Part shown: positions 1-7,849 of the stretch, piece after piece | Position numbering within the stretch: position 1 is the stretch's first letter | Layout: the number at the start of each line of letters is the position of its first letter | NCBI GenBank assembly: GCA_016927935.1 | Contig: JAFGLS010000065.1 | Span: 24,268-88,267 of the forward strand | Direction of reading: 5' to 3' | DNA: 64,000 bases | From: Syntrophaceae bacterium | GTDB lineage: Bacteria; Desulfobacterota; Syntrophia; Syntrophales; Smithellaceae | Made by a program: the position numbers and the translations under genes | Notes under the pieces: generated by a model | The model's database searches: none | The model's input: the letters and a program-made list of their open reading frames with translations, nothing else | What the model was told of the DNA's origin: nothing

Positions 1-775
1 TTAACTTATTTTTCATCTCATCAAAGGTGATTTTCTTTTGCAGATATTGAGAAATAAAACGGTATTCCAAACCGAAACTCTCGAGCTTTTTCCAGCTTAA
101 CCCCGCGCATTGCAAGCCGGAAACTTCCTCCACCATCCCCTGTTTCAGCCTTTCTTCCAACCGTTTGGTAATGCGACTTCTAAGCGCATTTCTTTCCCAC
201 TTTACGCCAAAAACCCCGGCTTCTATCTTAGGCTTTTCCTTCTTTTTTTGATTTCTAACATTTCGTGCCCGCTCTATCTCTATCGCCCGGATTAGTCTTT
301 CGGTGTCATCAAGATCAGTCCTGTTGTGCAGCTGAGGTTTCAATCCGCAAAGAATTTTCTGCAGTTTATCTTTTGTTTTTCTTCTTAAATCATTTCTTGT
401 TTCTCCGTTAAGGGGTGCTTCGGGCATATCATACTCACAAAGCACGGATTCCAGGTAAAGCCCCGTTCCCCCGACAAGAACAGGCAATCTATTCCTGCCA
501 TGAATGCCTTTGAATATTTCATAAAATCTTTTTTGAAATTCAAACAGATTAAATTCATCTTCCGGCTCCACAACATCTATCAAATGATAAGGAATCTGCC
601 GGCCGTTGATAACATATTCATTTAAATCCTTGCCCGTTCCGATATTCATATTCCTGTATACCTGACGGGAATCAGCGGAAATTATTTCTCCGTTGAAATC
701 ATAGGCGAGCCGCACACCAACACGCGTTTTACCCGAAGCTGTAGGACCAAGAATTACTATAAGATTTTTTGCCAT
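1..775 (-). CDS. miaA: tRNA dimethylallyltransferase MiaA, cut by the window edge
   Basis: This gene is missing from the ORF track because its 3' end lies outside the window; I translated it by hand. It starts at the ATG at 775 and stays open to base 1, giving about 258 residues of a family usually near 300. The P-loop GPTASGKT lies at residues 10-17, followed by the family motif DSRQVYRNMNIGTGK and later GGTGLYLES and ERLIRAIEIERAR. MiaA transfers a dimethylallyl group to the N6 of A37 in tRNAs that read codons beginning with U, in the cytoplasm. It is transcribed divergently from the MATE gene with 66 bp between them. Only the C-terminal roughly 50 residues are missing, so the assignment is secure. 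Confidence 0.95.
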   Translation of the reverse strand, partial: MAKNLIVILGPTASGKTRVGVRLAYDFNGEIISADSRQVYRNMNIGTGKDLNEYVINGRQIPYHLIDVVEPEDEFNLFEFQKRFYEIFKGIHGRNRLPVLVGGTGLYLESVLCEYDMPEAPLNGETRNDLRRKTKDKLQKILCGLKPQLHNRTDLDDTERLIRAIEIERARNVRNQKKKEKPKIEAGVFGVKWERNALRSRITKRLEERLKQGMVEEVSGLQCAGLSWKKLESFGLEYRFISQYLQKKITFDEMKNKL

Positions 776-841
776 ATTTACCTTGATATTATCAGGCTTT
801 GTATGTAAAAAAAGCAACTATTTTCGTATAAACTACAAACA

Positions 842-2182
842 ATGATACAGAGACTGGATTTAGAAAAAGAAGCTATATTCCCGCTGATTTTAAAAATGAG
901 CTGGCCGTCAATAATAGCGATGACAGCCATGTCTCTTTATAATTTCATCGACACCTTCTGGCTGGCGCGCTTCAGTTCACAGGCCCTGGCCGCGATTACT
1001 ATCTGTTTCCCTATTCAATTAATTGCCGCAGCCATCGGCGTGGGCACCGGCATCGGAGCCGGTTCTTTCTCCGCCCGGATGCTGGGTTCCGGGAAAAATA
1101 TCGAGGCAAAACAAACAGCGGGACAGACATTTTTCCTTTCCTTCTTTTTCGGTTTTATATGCATCCTCTTCGTTTTGTTTTTTGGGGATTCGATGCTTAT
1201 TGTTTTTGGCGCTTCCCAGGAAATATTACCCCTTTGCCACGATTATCTTTATCTGGCGGTTTACAGTTCGCCTTTCCTGTTTTTTTCCATGTCCAGCTGT
1301 ATCATGCTCCGTGCCGAGGGAAGACCTCTGCAATCCATGTATGTTGTCGTTATAGCTTTGATTTCCAGCGCTATTCTCGATCCCTTCTTAATTTTTGGGA
1401 TCGGCCCTTTCCCCAGAATGGGAATCAAAGGAGCCGCGCTCGCTACCATCATTGCACAGTTTGTAATGTTTATATTTTCGCTGATTTTTTTGCAATTGAA
1501 ATCATCTAAATTTGAATTTAAATGGGAACATATTATTCCCGATATTCAAATAATCAAATCAATTTATTCAACAGGCTTCCCTACCATGGTTATAAATTTC
1601 ATAATCAGTATTGTATTAATAATTTACAACCATGTTCTGGCGGATTTCGGCTTTCATGCCGTAGCTGCGTTTGGAATATGTTTTCGTGTCACCGGATTGG
1701 CTTCCATGGTTTTGTTTGGCATCGGTGCCGGTTTAATGCCGATTGTCGGATTCAGCGCGGGGGCAAGGCTTTTTCAAAGACTGAAAGAATCTGTTTTTGT
1801 TGCCCTGAAAATATCGCTTGTTTTCTCTGTTGCTGCCGTAATTATTCTGGAAATATTTGCTCCCCAGATAGTAGAAATTTTTTCCACCGAGCATTCTTTG
1901 ACGGCTATTGCCATACCAGCCTTACGTATTCAAGTTTCAGGAATTATATTTGCCGCACCTATCTTAATTTTTATAAATATGTTTTTGGGATTGGGTAAAG
2001 GCACCCTTGCAATGGTTATACTTTTTATCCGTGACATTTTATTTTTTATACCCCTTTCGATTATCATGCCATTTTTCTGGGGAATCACGGGGGCATGGCT
2101 GGCTCTGCCTTCAGCAAGTCTTATTGAATTATCTTTGGTTATATACTGGGCTAAAAAAGAGTTGCAACGGTTTAAAGAATAA
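842..2182 (+). CDS. MATE family efflux transporter
   Basis: A 446-residue, strongly hydrophobic protein with about twelve predicted membrane segments in two halves, the usual size and architecture of MATE antiporters (NorM/DinF/MepA type). The N-terminal segment PLILKMSWPSIIAMTAMSLYN and the region FIDTFWLARFSSQALAAITICFP match the family's first repeat. The second repeat begins near YSTGFPTMVINFIISIVLII. Such proteins export cationic drugs or metabolites across the inner membrane using a Na+ or H+ gradient; the substrate cannot be read from sequence. There is no strong Shine-Dalgarno before the ATG. It is followed by a series of hairpins and a terminator shared with the convergent cold-shock gene. 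Confidence 0.93.
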   Translation: MIQRLDLEKEAIFPLILKMSWPSIIAMTAMSLYNFIDTFWLARFSSQALAAITICFPIQLIAAAIGVGTGIGAGSFSARMLGSGKNIEAKQTAGQTFFLSFFFGFICILFVLFFGDSMLIVFGASQEILPLCHDYLYLAVYSSPFLFFSMSSCIMLRAEGRPLQSMYVVVIALISSAILDPFLIFGIGPFPRMGIKGAALATIIAQFVMFIFSLIFLQLKSSKFEFKWEHIIPDIQIIKSIYSTGFPTMVINFIISIVLIIYNHVLADFGFHAVAAFGICFRVTGLASMVLFGIGAGLMPIVGFSAGARLFQRLKESVFVALKISLVFSVAAVIILEIFAPQIVEIFSTEHSLTAIAIPALRIQVSGIIFAAPILIFINMFLGLGKGTLAMVILFIRDILFFIPLSIIMPFFWGITGAWLALPSASLIELSLVIYWAKKELQRFKE

Positions 2183-2207
2183 CAGGTGGCTGGCCAAACT
2201 GTGCTTC

Positions 2208-2354
2208 TTATCCCACGGAGCTTCGCTCCTGGGATAATTTCCAATAGCCAAAGGCTATTGGATAATTCGGCTAGAAAACTTCATTGCACTTTGCTTTTGA
2301 AGTTTTAGTCTCATTACGACCAACAAGCTTCAGTTCACTATGTTTCTGAAGCTT
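2208..2354. repeat. Run of four consecutive hairpins between convergent genes
   Basis: Four separate inverted repeats stand head to tail: an imperfect TTATCCCA..TGGGATAA stem with a GGAGCTTCGCTCC tip (2208-2237); a perfect CCAATAGCC/GGCTATTGG stem (2241-2261); AAAACTTCA/TGAAGTTTT (2275-2306); and AAGCTTCAG/CTGAAGCTT (2325-2354). The last two are each followed by GTCTCATTA, so they look like diverged copies of one unit. No open reading frame makes sense here. They may be a repetitive extragenic palindrome cluster or a structured 3' end of the MATE transcript. Confidence 0.6.
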
Positions 2355-2368
2355 GGGTCTCATTAAAA

Positions 2369-2398
2369 ATGCCCCGTATTATAACGAGGCATTTTTTT
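2369..2398. terminator. Bidirectional rho-independent terminator
   Basis: ATGCCCCGT pairs with ACGAGGCAT (one mismatch) around a six-base loop. It is followed by TTTTTTT on the plus strand and by a T-rich run on the minus strand. It sits between the ends of the convergent MATE and cold-shock genes and can serve both. Confidence 0.8.
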
Positions 2399-2431
2399 GT
2401 TGAAGTAAATTTAATTAACTGCGATTATTAA

Positions 2432-2632
2432 TCATAGCGGCTGAACATTTATCGCACTTGGACCTTTTGTTCCCTGTTCAATATCGAAACGAATTTTCTG
2501 ACCTTCATAAAGAGTCTTAAATCCTGTTCCGTTGATGGCGCTATAATGAACAAAAACATCCCCACCTTCATCATTTTCAATAAAACCAAACCCCTTCTTC
2601 TCATTGAACCACTTTACTTTTCCTTCTGCCAA
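2432..2632 (-). CDS. Cold-shock domain protein (CspA family)
   Basis: A 66-residue single cold-shock domain with both RNA-binding motifs: RNP1 as KGFGFI (residues 13-18) and RNP2 as VFVHY. Such proteins form a five-stranded beta barrel that binds single-stranded RNA and DNA and melts RNA structure during cold adaptation or growth. The start is a TTG at 2632, supported by a strong GGAGGG eight bases upstream; no ATG is available that would keep the conserved GKVKWFN start. A rho-independent terminator pointing the same way lies only about 60 bp upstream of the start, so the gene either has its own promoter in 2650-2690 or that hairpin is part of its leader. Which paralogue it is cannot be decided. 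Confidence 0.96.
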   Translation of the reverse strand: MAEGKVKWFNEKKGFGFIENDEGGDVFVHYSAINGTGFKTLYEGQKIRFDIEQGTKGPSAINVQPL

Positions 2633-2692
2633 AGCTAAAACCCTCCTTTAAAATATTGGTTTCCTGTCGAATAAATATTTATTTCAGGAAAC

Positions 2693-2740
2693 AAAAAAAC
2701 CGCATAAATTCTTCTTCTGAATTAAGAATTCATTGCGGTT
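2693..2740 (-). terminator. Rho-independent terminator or leader hairpin upstream of the cold-shock gene
   Basis: On the minus strand AACCGCAATGAATTCTT pairs with AAGAATTTATGCGGTT (one bulge) and is followed by seven T residues, a textbook terminator. It lies between the hydrolase terminator and the cold-shock start, so it could end a short transcript or act as an attenuator in the cold-shock leader. Confidence 0.75.
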
Positions 2741-2781
2741 ATTTTCTTTTTTGTAAAACTTAACACTTACAATTTCCTAAT

Positions 2782-2812
2782 AAAAAAACGCCTTAATCTC
2801 ACCAAGATAAGG
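2782..2812 (-). terminator. Rho-independent terminator of the alpha/beta hydrolase gene
   Basis: On the minus strand CCTTATCT..AGATTAAGG forms a stem followed by CGTTTTTTTATT. A further inverted repeat, AACCAACTTGA/TCAGGTTGGTT, lies at 2815-2844, just after the hydrolase stop codon. Confidence 0.7.
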
Positions 2813-2885
2813 ACAACCAACTTGAATGATTTTTCAGGTTGGTTTATTGAGTAGCACTATTATTTTTCAAAATCAAGCTTTTTTT

Positions 2886-3527
2886 TCATAATTTTATTAT
2901 GTTTTTTACTATGTATCTATTTAAAACAATCTCGAGTTCTTTCTCTTTTCCTCGGTAAAAATGATCCGCTCCCTGAACTATTTCCAGCGGCGACTTTATT
3001 TTCTTTGCTTCGGGTATCAAAATATCCAGTAAACAAAACTCATCCGCATCTCCGCTCACCAATAAATCAATTTTATTTTTTAAATCATTCCAAGGGAAGT
3101 CAAAGTAATTAATAGGCGGAGAAACAAGATATTTACAAGAAAATATTCTATTATTTTCCGCGAGAATTTTTGAGCCAACCCACGCGCCGAAAGAATAGCC
3201 GGCAAAAAATAATTTTTTCAAGCCAATTTTTTTCATATATTCACTGACGGCAACAATATCTTTTTTTTCTCCAATACCCTCGCTGTATTCACCGGTACTT
3301 CCACCTACTCCGCGAAAGTTAAATCTTAACGTGGAAATATTCTCGGCAGCAAATACTTCCTGTATTGTCTCAACGACATTATTATACATTGAGCCGCCCA
3401 TCAGGGAATGAGGATGGCATATCACTACACCTTTTTCCCCTGAAGATCTGGATAGTAAACCCTCAATTATCAGAGATTCATTTTTGATGAATACTTTTTC
3501 TTCCTGCTTCATAACTACCGGCATCAA
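2886..3527 (-). CDS. Small alpha/beta hydrolase (COG2945-like)
   Basis: A 213-residue alpha/beta hydrolase without signal peptide. The nucleophile elbow is GYSFGAW, the acid is probably the first Asp of GDADEF, and the histidine is in GADHFY, giving a complete Ser-Asp-His triad. The oxyanion region reads CHPHSLMGGSMYN and the early strand motif is LRFNFRGVGGSTG, both typical of the short COG2945/dienelactone-hydrolase-like group. Such enzymes cleave esters or related bonds; the substrate is unknown. The gene stands alone with its own terminator. The first Met could be any of MMPVVM. The family call is firm, the reaction is not. Confidence 0.85.
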   Translation of the reverse strand: MMPVVMKQEEKVFIKNESLIIEGLLSRSSGEKGVVICHPHSLMGGSMYNNVVETIQEVFAAENISTLRFNFRGVGGSTGEYSEGIGEKKDIVAVSEYMKKIGLKKLFFAGYSFGAWVGSKILAENNRIFSCKYLVSPPINYFDFPWNDLKNKIDLLVSGDADEFCLLDILIPEAKKIKSPLEIVQGADHFYRGKEKELEIVLNRYIVKNIIKL

Positions 3528-3583
3528 CTTTCAAAAACGTACATTCTTTTATTTCGAGTAATAGACTCTGACACAATCGAAAT

Positions 3584-3710
3584 ATGTCATTCCGCAAAGT
3601 GCCCTTCAGGGTAAACCCGCCGCAGGCGGATGAGGAATCTTAATGCTTGGAAAAGATCATAACAAAGATTTCTCGTCATCCCGACGAGTCGGGATTTCTC
3701 GAAATGACAT
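3584..3710. repeat. Interspersed repeat, copy A
   Basis: The segment begins ATGTCATTCCG and ends GAAATGACAT, an inverted pair. It holds the shared GAGGAATCTTAA and AAGATTTCTCGTC blocks plus inner palindromes such as ACCCGCCGCAGGCGGAT and CCCGACGAGTCGGG. The same building blocks recur near 4.8, 6.1, 8.9, 14.2 and 14.35 kb, always between genes. Confidence 0.75.
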
Positions 3711-3728
3711 TTAAATTATAATTAAACA

Positions 3729-4697
3729 TTAAATCGTTCCCGCCAGATGACAGGCGCAAAAGCTTTGCTCATCAAATTTTTTCAGAGGCGGTTCTATTTT
3801 TTCACAGGTTTCCATCCTGTATGGACAACGATTTTGAAAAGAACATCCCTCTTCGTTTTCTGCCCGGGCTTCCCCCTTTACTCCCATTATTTTTCCTTTC
3901 CTGCGCGGATCACAGACCGGCACAGCCGAGAGCAACATGCGTGTATAGGGATGAAGCGGACGGTTATATATATCCTTGTTCGAGGCAAGTTCGACAATCT
4001 TACCCAGATACATTACGGCAACACGGTCGGAAATATACCTGATGACATTAAGATCATGGGAAACGAATAAATACGTCAGTTGAAAATCTTTTTTTAAATC
4101 CTTAAGCAGATTCAAAATCTGCGCCTGAATGGAAACATCCAGTGAAGATACAGGCTCATCGGCAATTATCAGTTCCGGATTCAAAACAAGCGCGCGGGCA
4201 ATTCCAATACGCTGACGTTGACCGCCGCTGAATTCGTGCGAATAACGATTAGCCTGCTCCTTTTTTAAGCCCACTTTGGACATTATTTCCAGAGCCATCT
4301 GAATCCGCGATTTTCTATCTCCCATACGATGAACAGTCAGCGGTTCTTTTATTGTGTTCAAGGCCGACATCCTCGGATTCAGAGAAGAATAACTATCCTG
4401 AAAGATAATCTGAACACGGCGATGATATGATTTCAACGTTTCTTTATCGTAAGAAAAAATATCTTCCCCTTTAAATTTCACAGAACCTGATGAAGGCTTT
4501 TCCAGCCTTGTTATCAATCTCGCCAGCGTTGATTTGCCGCAGCCGGATTCGCCGACCAGACCCAGCGTTTCACCGATGAAAATCATCAGTTCAACATTAT
4601 CAACGGCACGGATAATTCTTTTTTGTGGATTAAAAAACCCGCTGCTTAAAGTATATCTTTTCGTCAATCCCTGAATTTCAACCAAAGGGTTCGGCAT
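3729..4697 (-). CDS. Peptide ABC transporter ATP-binding protein, OppF/DppF type
   Basis: A 322-residue ABC ATPase. Walker A GESGCGKST is at about residues 49-57, the signature FSGGQRQR at 156-163 and Walker B LIIADEPVSSLD at 176-187, with the switch histidine in FVSHDLNV. The C-terminus carries the oligopeptide-transporter extension (oligo_HPY) with a cysteine-rich stretch, CSFQNRCPYRMETCE, typical of OppF/DppF. It would pair with an OppD/DppD subunit to power uptake of di- or oligopeptides (or nickel or antibiotics). The partner is the next gene upstream, separated by repeat B. No permease or binding-protein gene lies beside them in this window. The exact substrate cannot be called. Confidence 0.92.
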   Translation of the reverse strand: MPNPLVEIQGLTKRYTLSSGFFNPQKRIIRAVDNVELMIFIGETLGLVGESGCGKSTLARLITRLEKPSSGSVKFKGEDIFSYDKETLKSYHRRVQIIFQDSYSSLNPRMSALNTIKEPLTVHRMGDRKSRIQMALEIMSKVGLKKEQANRYSHEFSGGQRQRIGIARALVLNPELIIADEPVSSLDVSIQAQILNLLKDLKKDFQLTYLFVSHDLNVIRYISDRVAVMYLGKIVELASNKDIYNRPLHPYTRMLLSAVPVCDPRRKGKIMGVKGEARAENEEGCSFQNRCPYRMETCEKIEPPLKKFDEQSFCACHLAGTI

Positions 4698-4730
4698 TAT
4701 TCTCTCGTTAATCTAATATAGAGTTTCAAT

Positions 4731-4955
4731 ATGTCATTTCGAAGTCCCGCATGCGCGGGATCATCCTCCGCAATAAGATTTATGTCACTTCGACCGAAGG
4801 CTATAGTCCAGCTACGCTGGGGAGAAGTCTTAATATGTTGTAATTTTAAGATTCCTCATCCCGACACGTCGGAATTCGGAATGACATTTTTTGTTATTAC
4901 GACACAGTCTCTTGGTCGATATGACAACGTTTTACTGAAATATAACACTAATTAT
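4731..4955. repeat. Interspersed repeat, copy B (inverted relative to copy C)
   Basis: The core runs from ATGTCATTTCG to GGAATGACAT (4731-4887). A flanking arm continues to about 4952 and, read on the minus strand, matches the arm of copy C at 5954-6018 almost base for base (TTTCAGTAAAA..GTCATATC). The arm's end supplies the TAG stop codon of the OppD-like gene. A roughly 70-bp block, ACCGAAGGCTATAGTCCAGC and onward, is nearly identical to one at 14.15 kb. Confidence 0.85.
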
Positions 4956-5937
4956 TTTTTCCCTCGCCATATTTATGACACAAAACAAAATGACCGGGAT
5001 CAATTTCCAAAAGCGGCGGCTCGCTTCTGTTGCATTCTTCCATAGCGTAGGAACACCTTTCGTAAAAACGGCAGCCCTGAGAAACATCATACAAATCGGG
5101 AACAGAACCCGGAATAACCTTGAGGTAATTTTCTCCTCCCATTGAATCAAAACATCTGGCCGGCACTGATTCCAACAGGCCCTGCGTATAGGGATGCATG
5201 GGTTTGGCAAACAGGGTTTCCACATCCGCAAGCTCCACTATTTTGCCCGCATACATCACGGCGACCTTCTCGGCGGCCTGAGCAATCACTCCCAGATCAT
5301 GCGTTATCAGAACAACCGCCATGTTATTTTTTTGCTTCAGTTCCGAAATCAACTCCAGAATCTGCGCCTGAATAGTGACATCCAGCGCCGTTGTCGGTTC
5401 ATCGGCAAGCAGGAGTCGGGGATGACAGGACATGGCCATGGCAATCATCACGCGCTGACGCATTCCTCCGCTGAGATTATGCGGATAATCGCGGGCGCGT
5501 TTCTGCGGCTCGGGAATTCCCACTTCGCGCAGAAGTTCAACGCTCAACTCCATTGCCTGTTTTGCCGGAAGGTTCTGATGCAGACGGATCGCTTCGGCTA
5601 TTTGTTCACCGACACGAAAGACAGGATTGAGGGAAGTCATCGGCTCCTGAAAAATCATGGAAATTTCACTGCCGCGACGGGCGCGCATTTCCTCTTCCGA
5701 TAATTTCAATAAATCAATACCGGAAAATAATATTTCGCCGTGAATGATTTTTCCATTGCCTGGAATCAGGCGCATAATCGAAAGGGAGAGCATTGTTTTG
5801 CCGCAGCCGGATTCACCGACAATTCCCAATGTCTCGCCGGAATTGATATCTAATGAAACACCATCAACAGCCTTGATTCTCCCCCGGGTGGTATCAAATA
5901 CCGTCATCAAATCTCTTATTTCCAGCAGCGGTGGCAT
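4948..5937 (-). CDS. Peptide ABC transporter ATP-binding protein, OppD/DppD type
   Basis: A 329-residue ABC ATPase. Walker A GESGCGKTM begins at about residue 41, the signature LSGGMRQRVMIAMAM lies near 155-170, and Walker B LLLADEPTTALD follows. The oligo_HPY C-terminus has GCRFYERCSYAMEEC. It is the expected partner of the OppF/DppF-like ATPase downstream, and together they would form the ATPase heterodimer of a peptide importer. The gene is enclosed by two inverted copies of the same repeat: copy C ends just before its start and copy B supplies its stop codon (AAT AAT TAG). The missing permeases may be elsewhere in the genome. Substrate unknown. Confidence 0.92.
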   Translation of the reverse strand: MPPLLEIRDLMTVFDTTRGRIKAVDGVSLDINSGETLGIVGESGCGKTMLSLSIMRLIPGNGKIIHGEILFSGIDLLKLSEEEMRARRGSEISMIFQEPMTSLNPVFRVGEQIAEAIRLHQNLPAKQAMELSVELLREVGIPEPQKRARDYPHNLSGGMRQRVMIAMAMSCHPRLLLADEPTTALDVTIQAQILELISELKQKNNMAVVLITHDLGVIAQAAEKVAVMYAGKIVELADVETLFAKPMHPYTQGLLESVPARCFDSMGGENYLKVIPGSVPDLYDVSQGCRFYERCSYAMEECNRSEPPLLEIDPGHFVLCHKYGEGKNN

Positions 5938-5953
5938 AGTCTATATCAATTAT

Positions 5954-6149
5954 CTAGTGTAGTGTTTCAGTAAAAGGATGTCATATCAACCAAAGAAATG
6001 TGTCACAATTAGAGCAGATGTCATTCCGAGTTCCGATTTATCGGAACGAGGAATCTTAAAACAAACAACAAGACTTCTCCCCTCGGTCGAAGTGACATAA
6101 ATCTTTTTGCGGAGTATAATCCCGCGCATGCGGGACTTCGAAATGACAT
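5954..6149. repeat. Interspersed repeat, copy C
   Basis: The arm begins CTAGTGTAGTGTTTCAG at 5954 and the core runs from ATGTCATTCCG (6018) to GAAATGACAT (6149). Reverse-complemented, it aligns with copy B over core and arm. The first bases match the terminal inverted repeat of the MITE-like copy at 8.85 kb, but the far terminal repeat is not recognisable here, so this copy looks decayed at one end. Confidence 0.85.
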
Positions 6150-6246
6150 CTTTTTTTGCATGAAGTTACTAACATACGTCACGAAGTAGATTGTCTTTGA
6201 ATAATAGCTTTCAATATTCATATTAATGTTGGAAAGAAGCATGGTG

Positions 6247-7746
6247 TTATTTTTTTACGCGGTTGAGCAGAAATTCCACAAGCAGTCGGACAGCAACTCC
6301 CGAAGCTCCTTTGGGAATATACGGCTTATCCTTGTCAGTCCAGGCCGGACCTGCAATATCCAGATGCACCCAGGGATAATCTCCGACAAACTTGCTCAAA
6401 AATGCAGCAGCTGTAATTGTACCCGCAGAACGATTACCGGCATTTTTATAATCGGCGATATCGCTCTTGATCAATTCATGATAATTTTCCCAGAGAGGAA
6501 GTTCCCACACAAGTTCGCCGGTATTTTGCGCGGCGCTGTAGATTTCTTTTTTCAGCTTGTCATTTGTTCCCAGCATGCCGCTGACATCATCGCCCAGCGC
6601 CACGACACAGGCGCCGGTCAGCGTGGCCACATCAACAATGGTTTCCGGTTTTAACCCGGAAGCGTAAGCCAGCGCGTCCGCCAAAAGCAGACGGCCTTCC
6701 GCATCAGTGCTCAGGATTTCTATTGTCTTACCTGAATATGATTTTAAAATATCACCCGGTTTAAAAGCGGTGCCACTGGGCAGATTTTCCGCGGAAGGAA
6801 TCAGCGCGACAATATTCAGCGGAATATGCAAATCCGCAGCCGCTATAAACGCGCCCATAACAGCCGCGCCGCCGGACATGTCCATCTTCATCTCCTGCAT
6901 TTTATCAGCGGGCTTAATGGAAATACCGCCGCTGTCGAAGGTTAACCCCTTGCCTACAAGAACAACGGGAGCAGCTTTTTTCCTGCTGCCCGAATATTCC
7001 AGAATAATAAACTTCGGCTCTTCATTGCTGCCGGAAGCAACGGCCAGAAGAGCATTCATCCCCATTTCCTTCATCCTTTCTTTATCCAAAACCTTGCAGG
7101 AAACATTTTTTCTGCGGGAGATATCCCGCGCTTTTTGCGCCATTATGGAGGGCGTCATTTCGTTGGATGGAGCGGAAACAAGATCGCGCGCGAAATAAAC
7201 GGCATCAGCAATTATCCGCGCTTTTCTCACTGCTGACTCAACCAGAAGATAATCCTTCAAATCGGCAAAAATGGTTAATTCCTTCATCTCTTTCAAATCT
7301 TCACGGCCGACGGTCTTATAAGGCGTGTATTGATAAAGTCCCAGAAGAGCTCCCTCGACTGCCGCCTGGACAACCTTTTCTTTTTTGCCGGGAATAAGAT
7401 TCAAGTTAATGGATGCTGCCGCTTCCTTAACATTCATATTTCGCAGATGCCGCATAACCGAGGCAAACGCGGAACGCAGTTTTTCCAGATTGAATTCTTT
7501 CTGTTTCCCCAGACCGACAAGGGCTATTCTTTTTGCCGGAATAGTTCCTCCGGTATAAACTACGGATATTTGAGAAGGCTTGCCTTCAAAATCGCCATTG
7601 CCGATTAAATCGCTGATTAATCCGCCGCTTAATTTGTCAATCTCCAGCGCCAGTCCCGTCAGTTTTTTACTTTCTTCGAACAACGTCAGAATAATTGCCT
7701 GGCTTTTTGCGTCGGCAAGCACGCCTTTTTGAACACTGATTTTCAC
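6247..7746 (-). CDS. pepA: Leucyl aminopeptidase (M17 family)
   Basis: A 499-residue M17 cytosolic aminopeptidase of full family length. The metal-binding and catalytic motifs are intact: VGKGLTFDSGGISIKPADKM at about residues 264-283 (Lys and first Asp ligands), and STDAEGRLLLADAL at about 346-359 (second ligand set with the catalytic Arg). It releases N-terminal residues from peptides using two divalent metals and forms hexamers in the cytoplasm. In enterobacteria PepA also binds DNA at Xer sites; whether that holds here is unknown. The start is a GTG at 7746 with AGGAGG eight bases upstream. It lies upstream of two peptide-importer ATPases, which suggests but does not prove a shared role in peptide use. 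Confidence 0.96.
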   Translation of the reverse strand: MKISVQKGVLADAKSQAIILTLFEESKKLTGLALEIDKLSGGLISDLIGNGDFEGKPSQISVVYTGGTIPAKRIALVGLGKQKEFNLEKLRSAFASVMRHLRNMNVKEAAASINLNLIPGKKEKVVQAAVEGALLGLYQYTPYKTVGREDLKEMKELTIFADLKDYLLVESAVRKARIIADAVYFARDLVSAPSNEMTPSIMAQKARDISRRKNVSCKVLDKERMKEMGMNALLAVASGSNEEPKFIILEYSGSRKKAAPVVLVGKGLTFDSGGISIKPADKMQEMKMDMSGGAAVMGAFIAAADLHIPLNIVALIPSAENLPSGTAFKPGDILKSYSGKTIEILSTDAEGRLLLADALAYASGLKPETIVDVATLTGACVVALGDDVSGMLGTNDKLKKEIYSAAQNTGELVWELPLWENYHELIKSDIADYKNAGNRSAGTITAAAFLSKFVGDYPWVHLDIAGPAWTDKDKPYIPKGASGVAVRLLVEFLLNRVKK

Positions 7747-7849
7747 TTAATGAACCTCCTGTTATAAATAACAAACGAGCGGAGAAGATACCATATAACA
7801 GAAAAAAGTCAAATGCTAACAATGACTATGGGAAAGTCTTTGCTGCACT

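Noticed and set aside
783-811. Possible TTGATA-17-TAAAAA promoter for the MATE gene
   Set aside because: The -10 is too poor, and an alternative TATAAA closer to the start has no -35, so neither can be supported.
4731-5045. 104-residue + strand ORF starting at repeat B
   Set aside because: It is made of the interspersed repeat plus the antisense of the OppD-like gene end. A similar case is 6021-6242, mostly repeat C.
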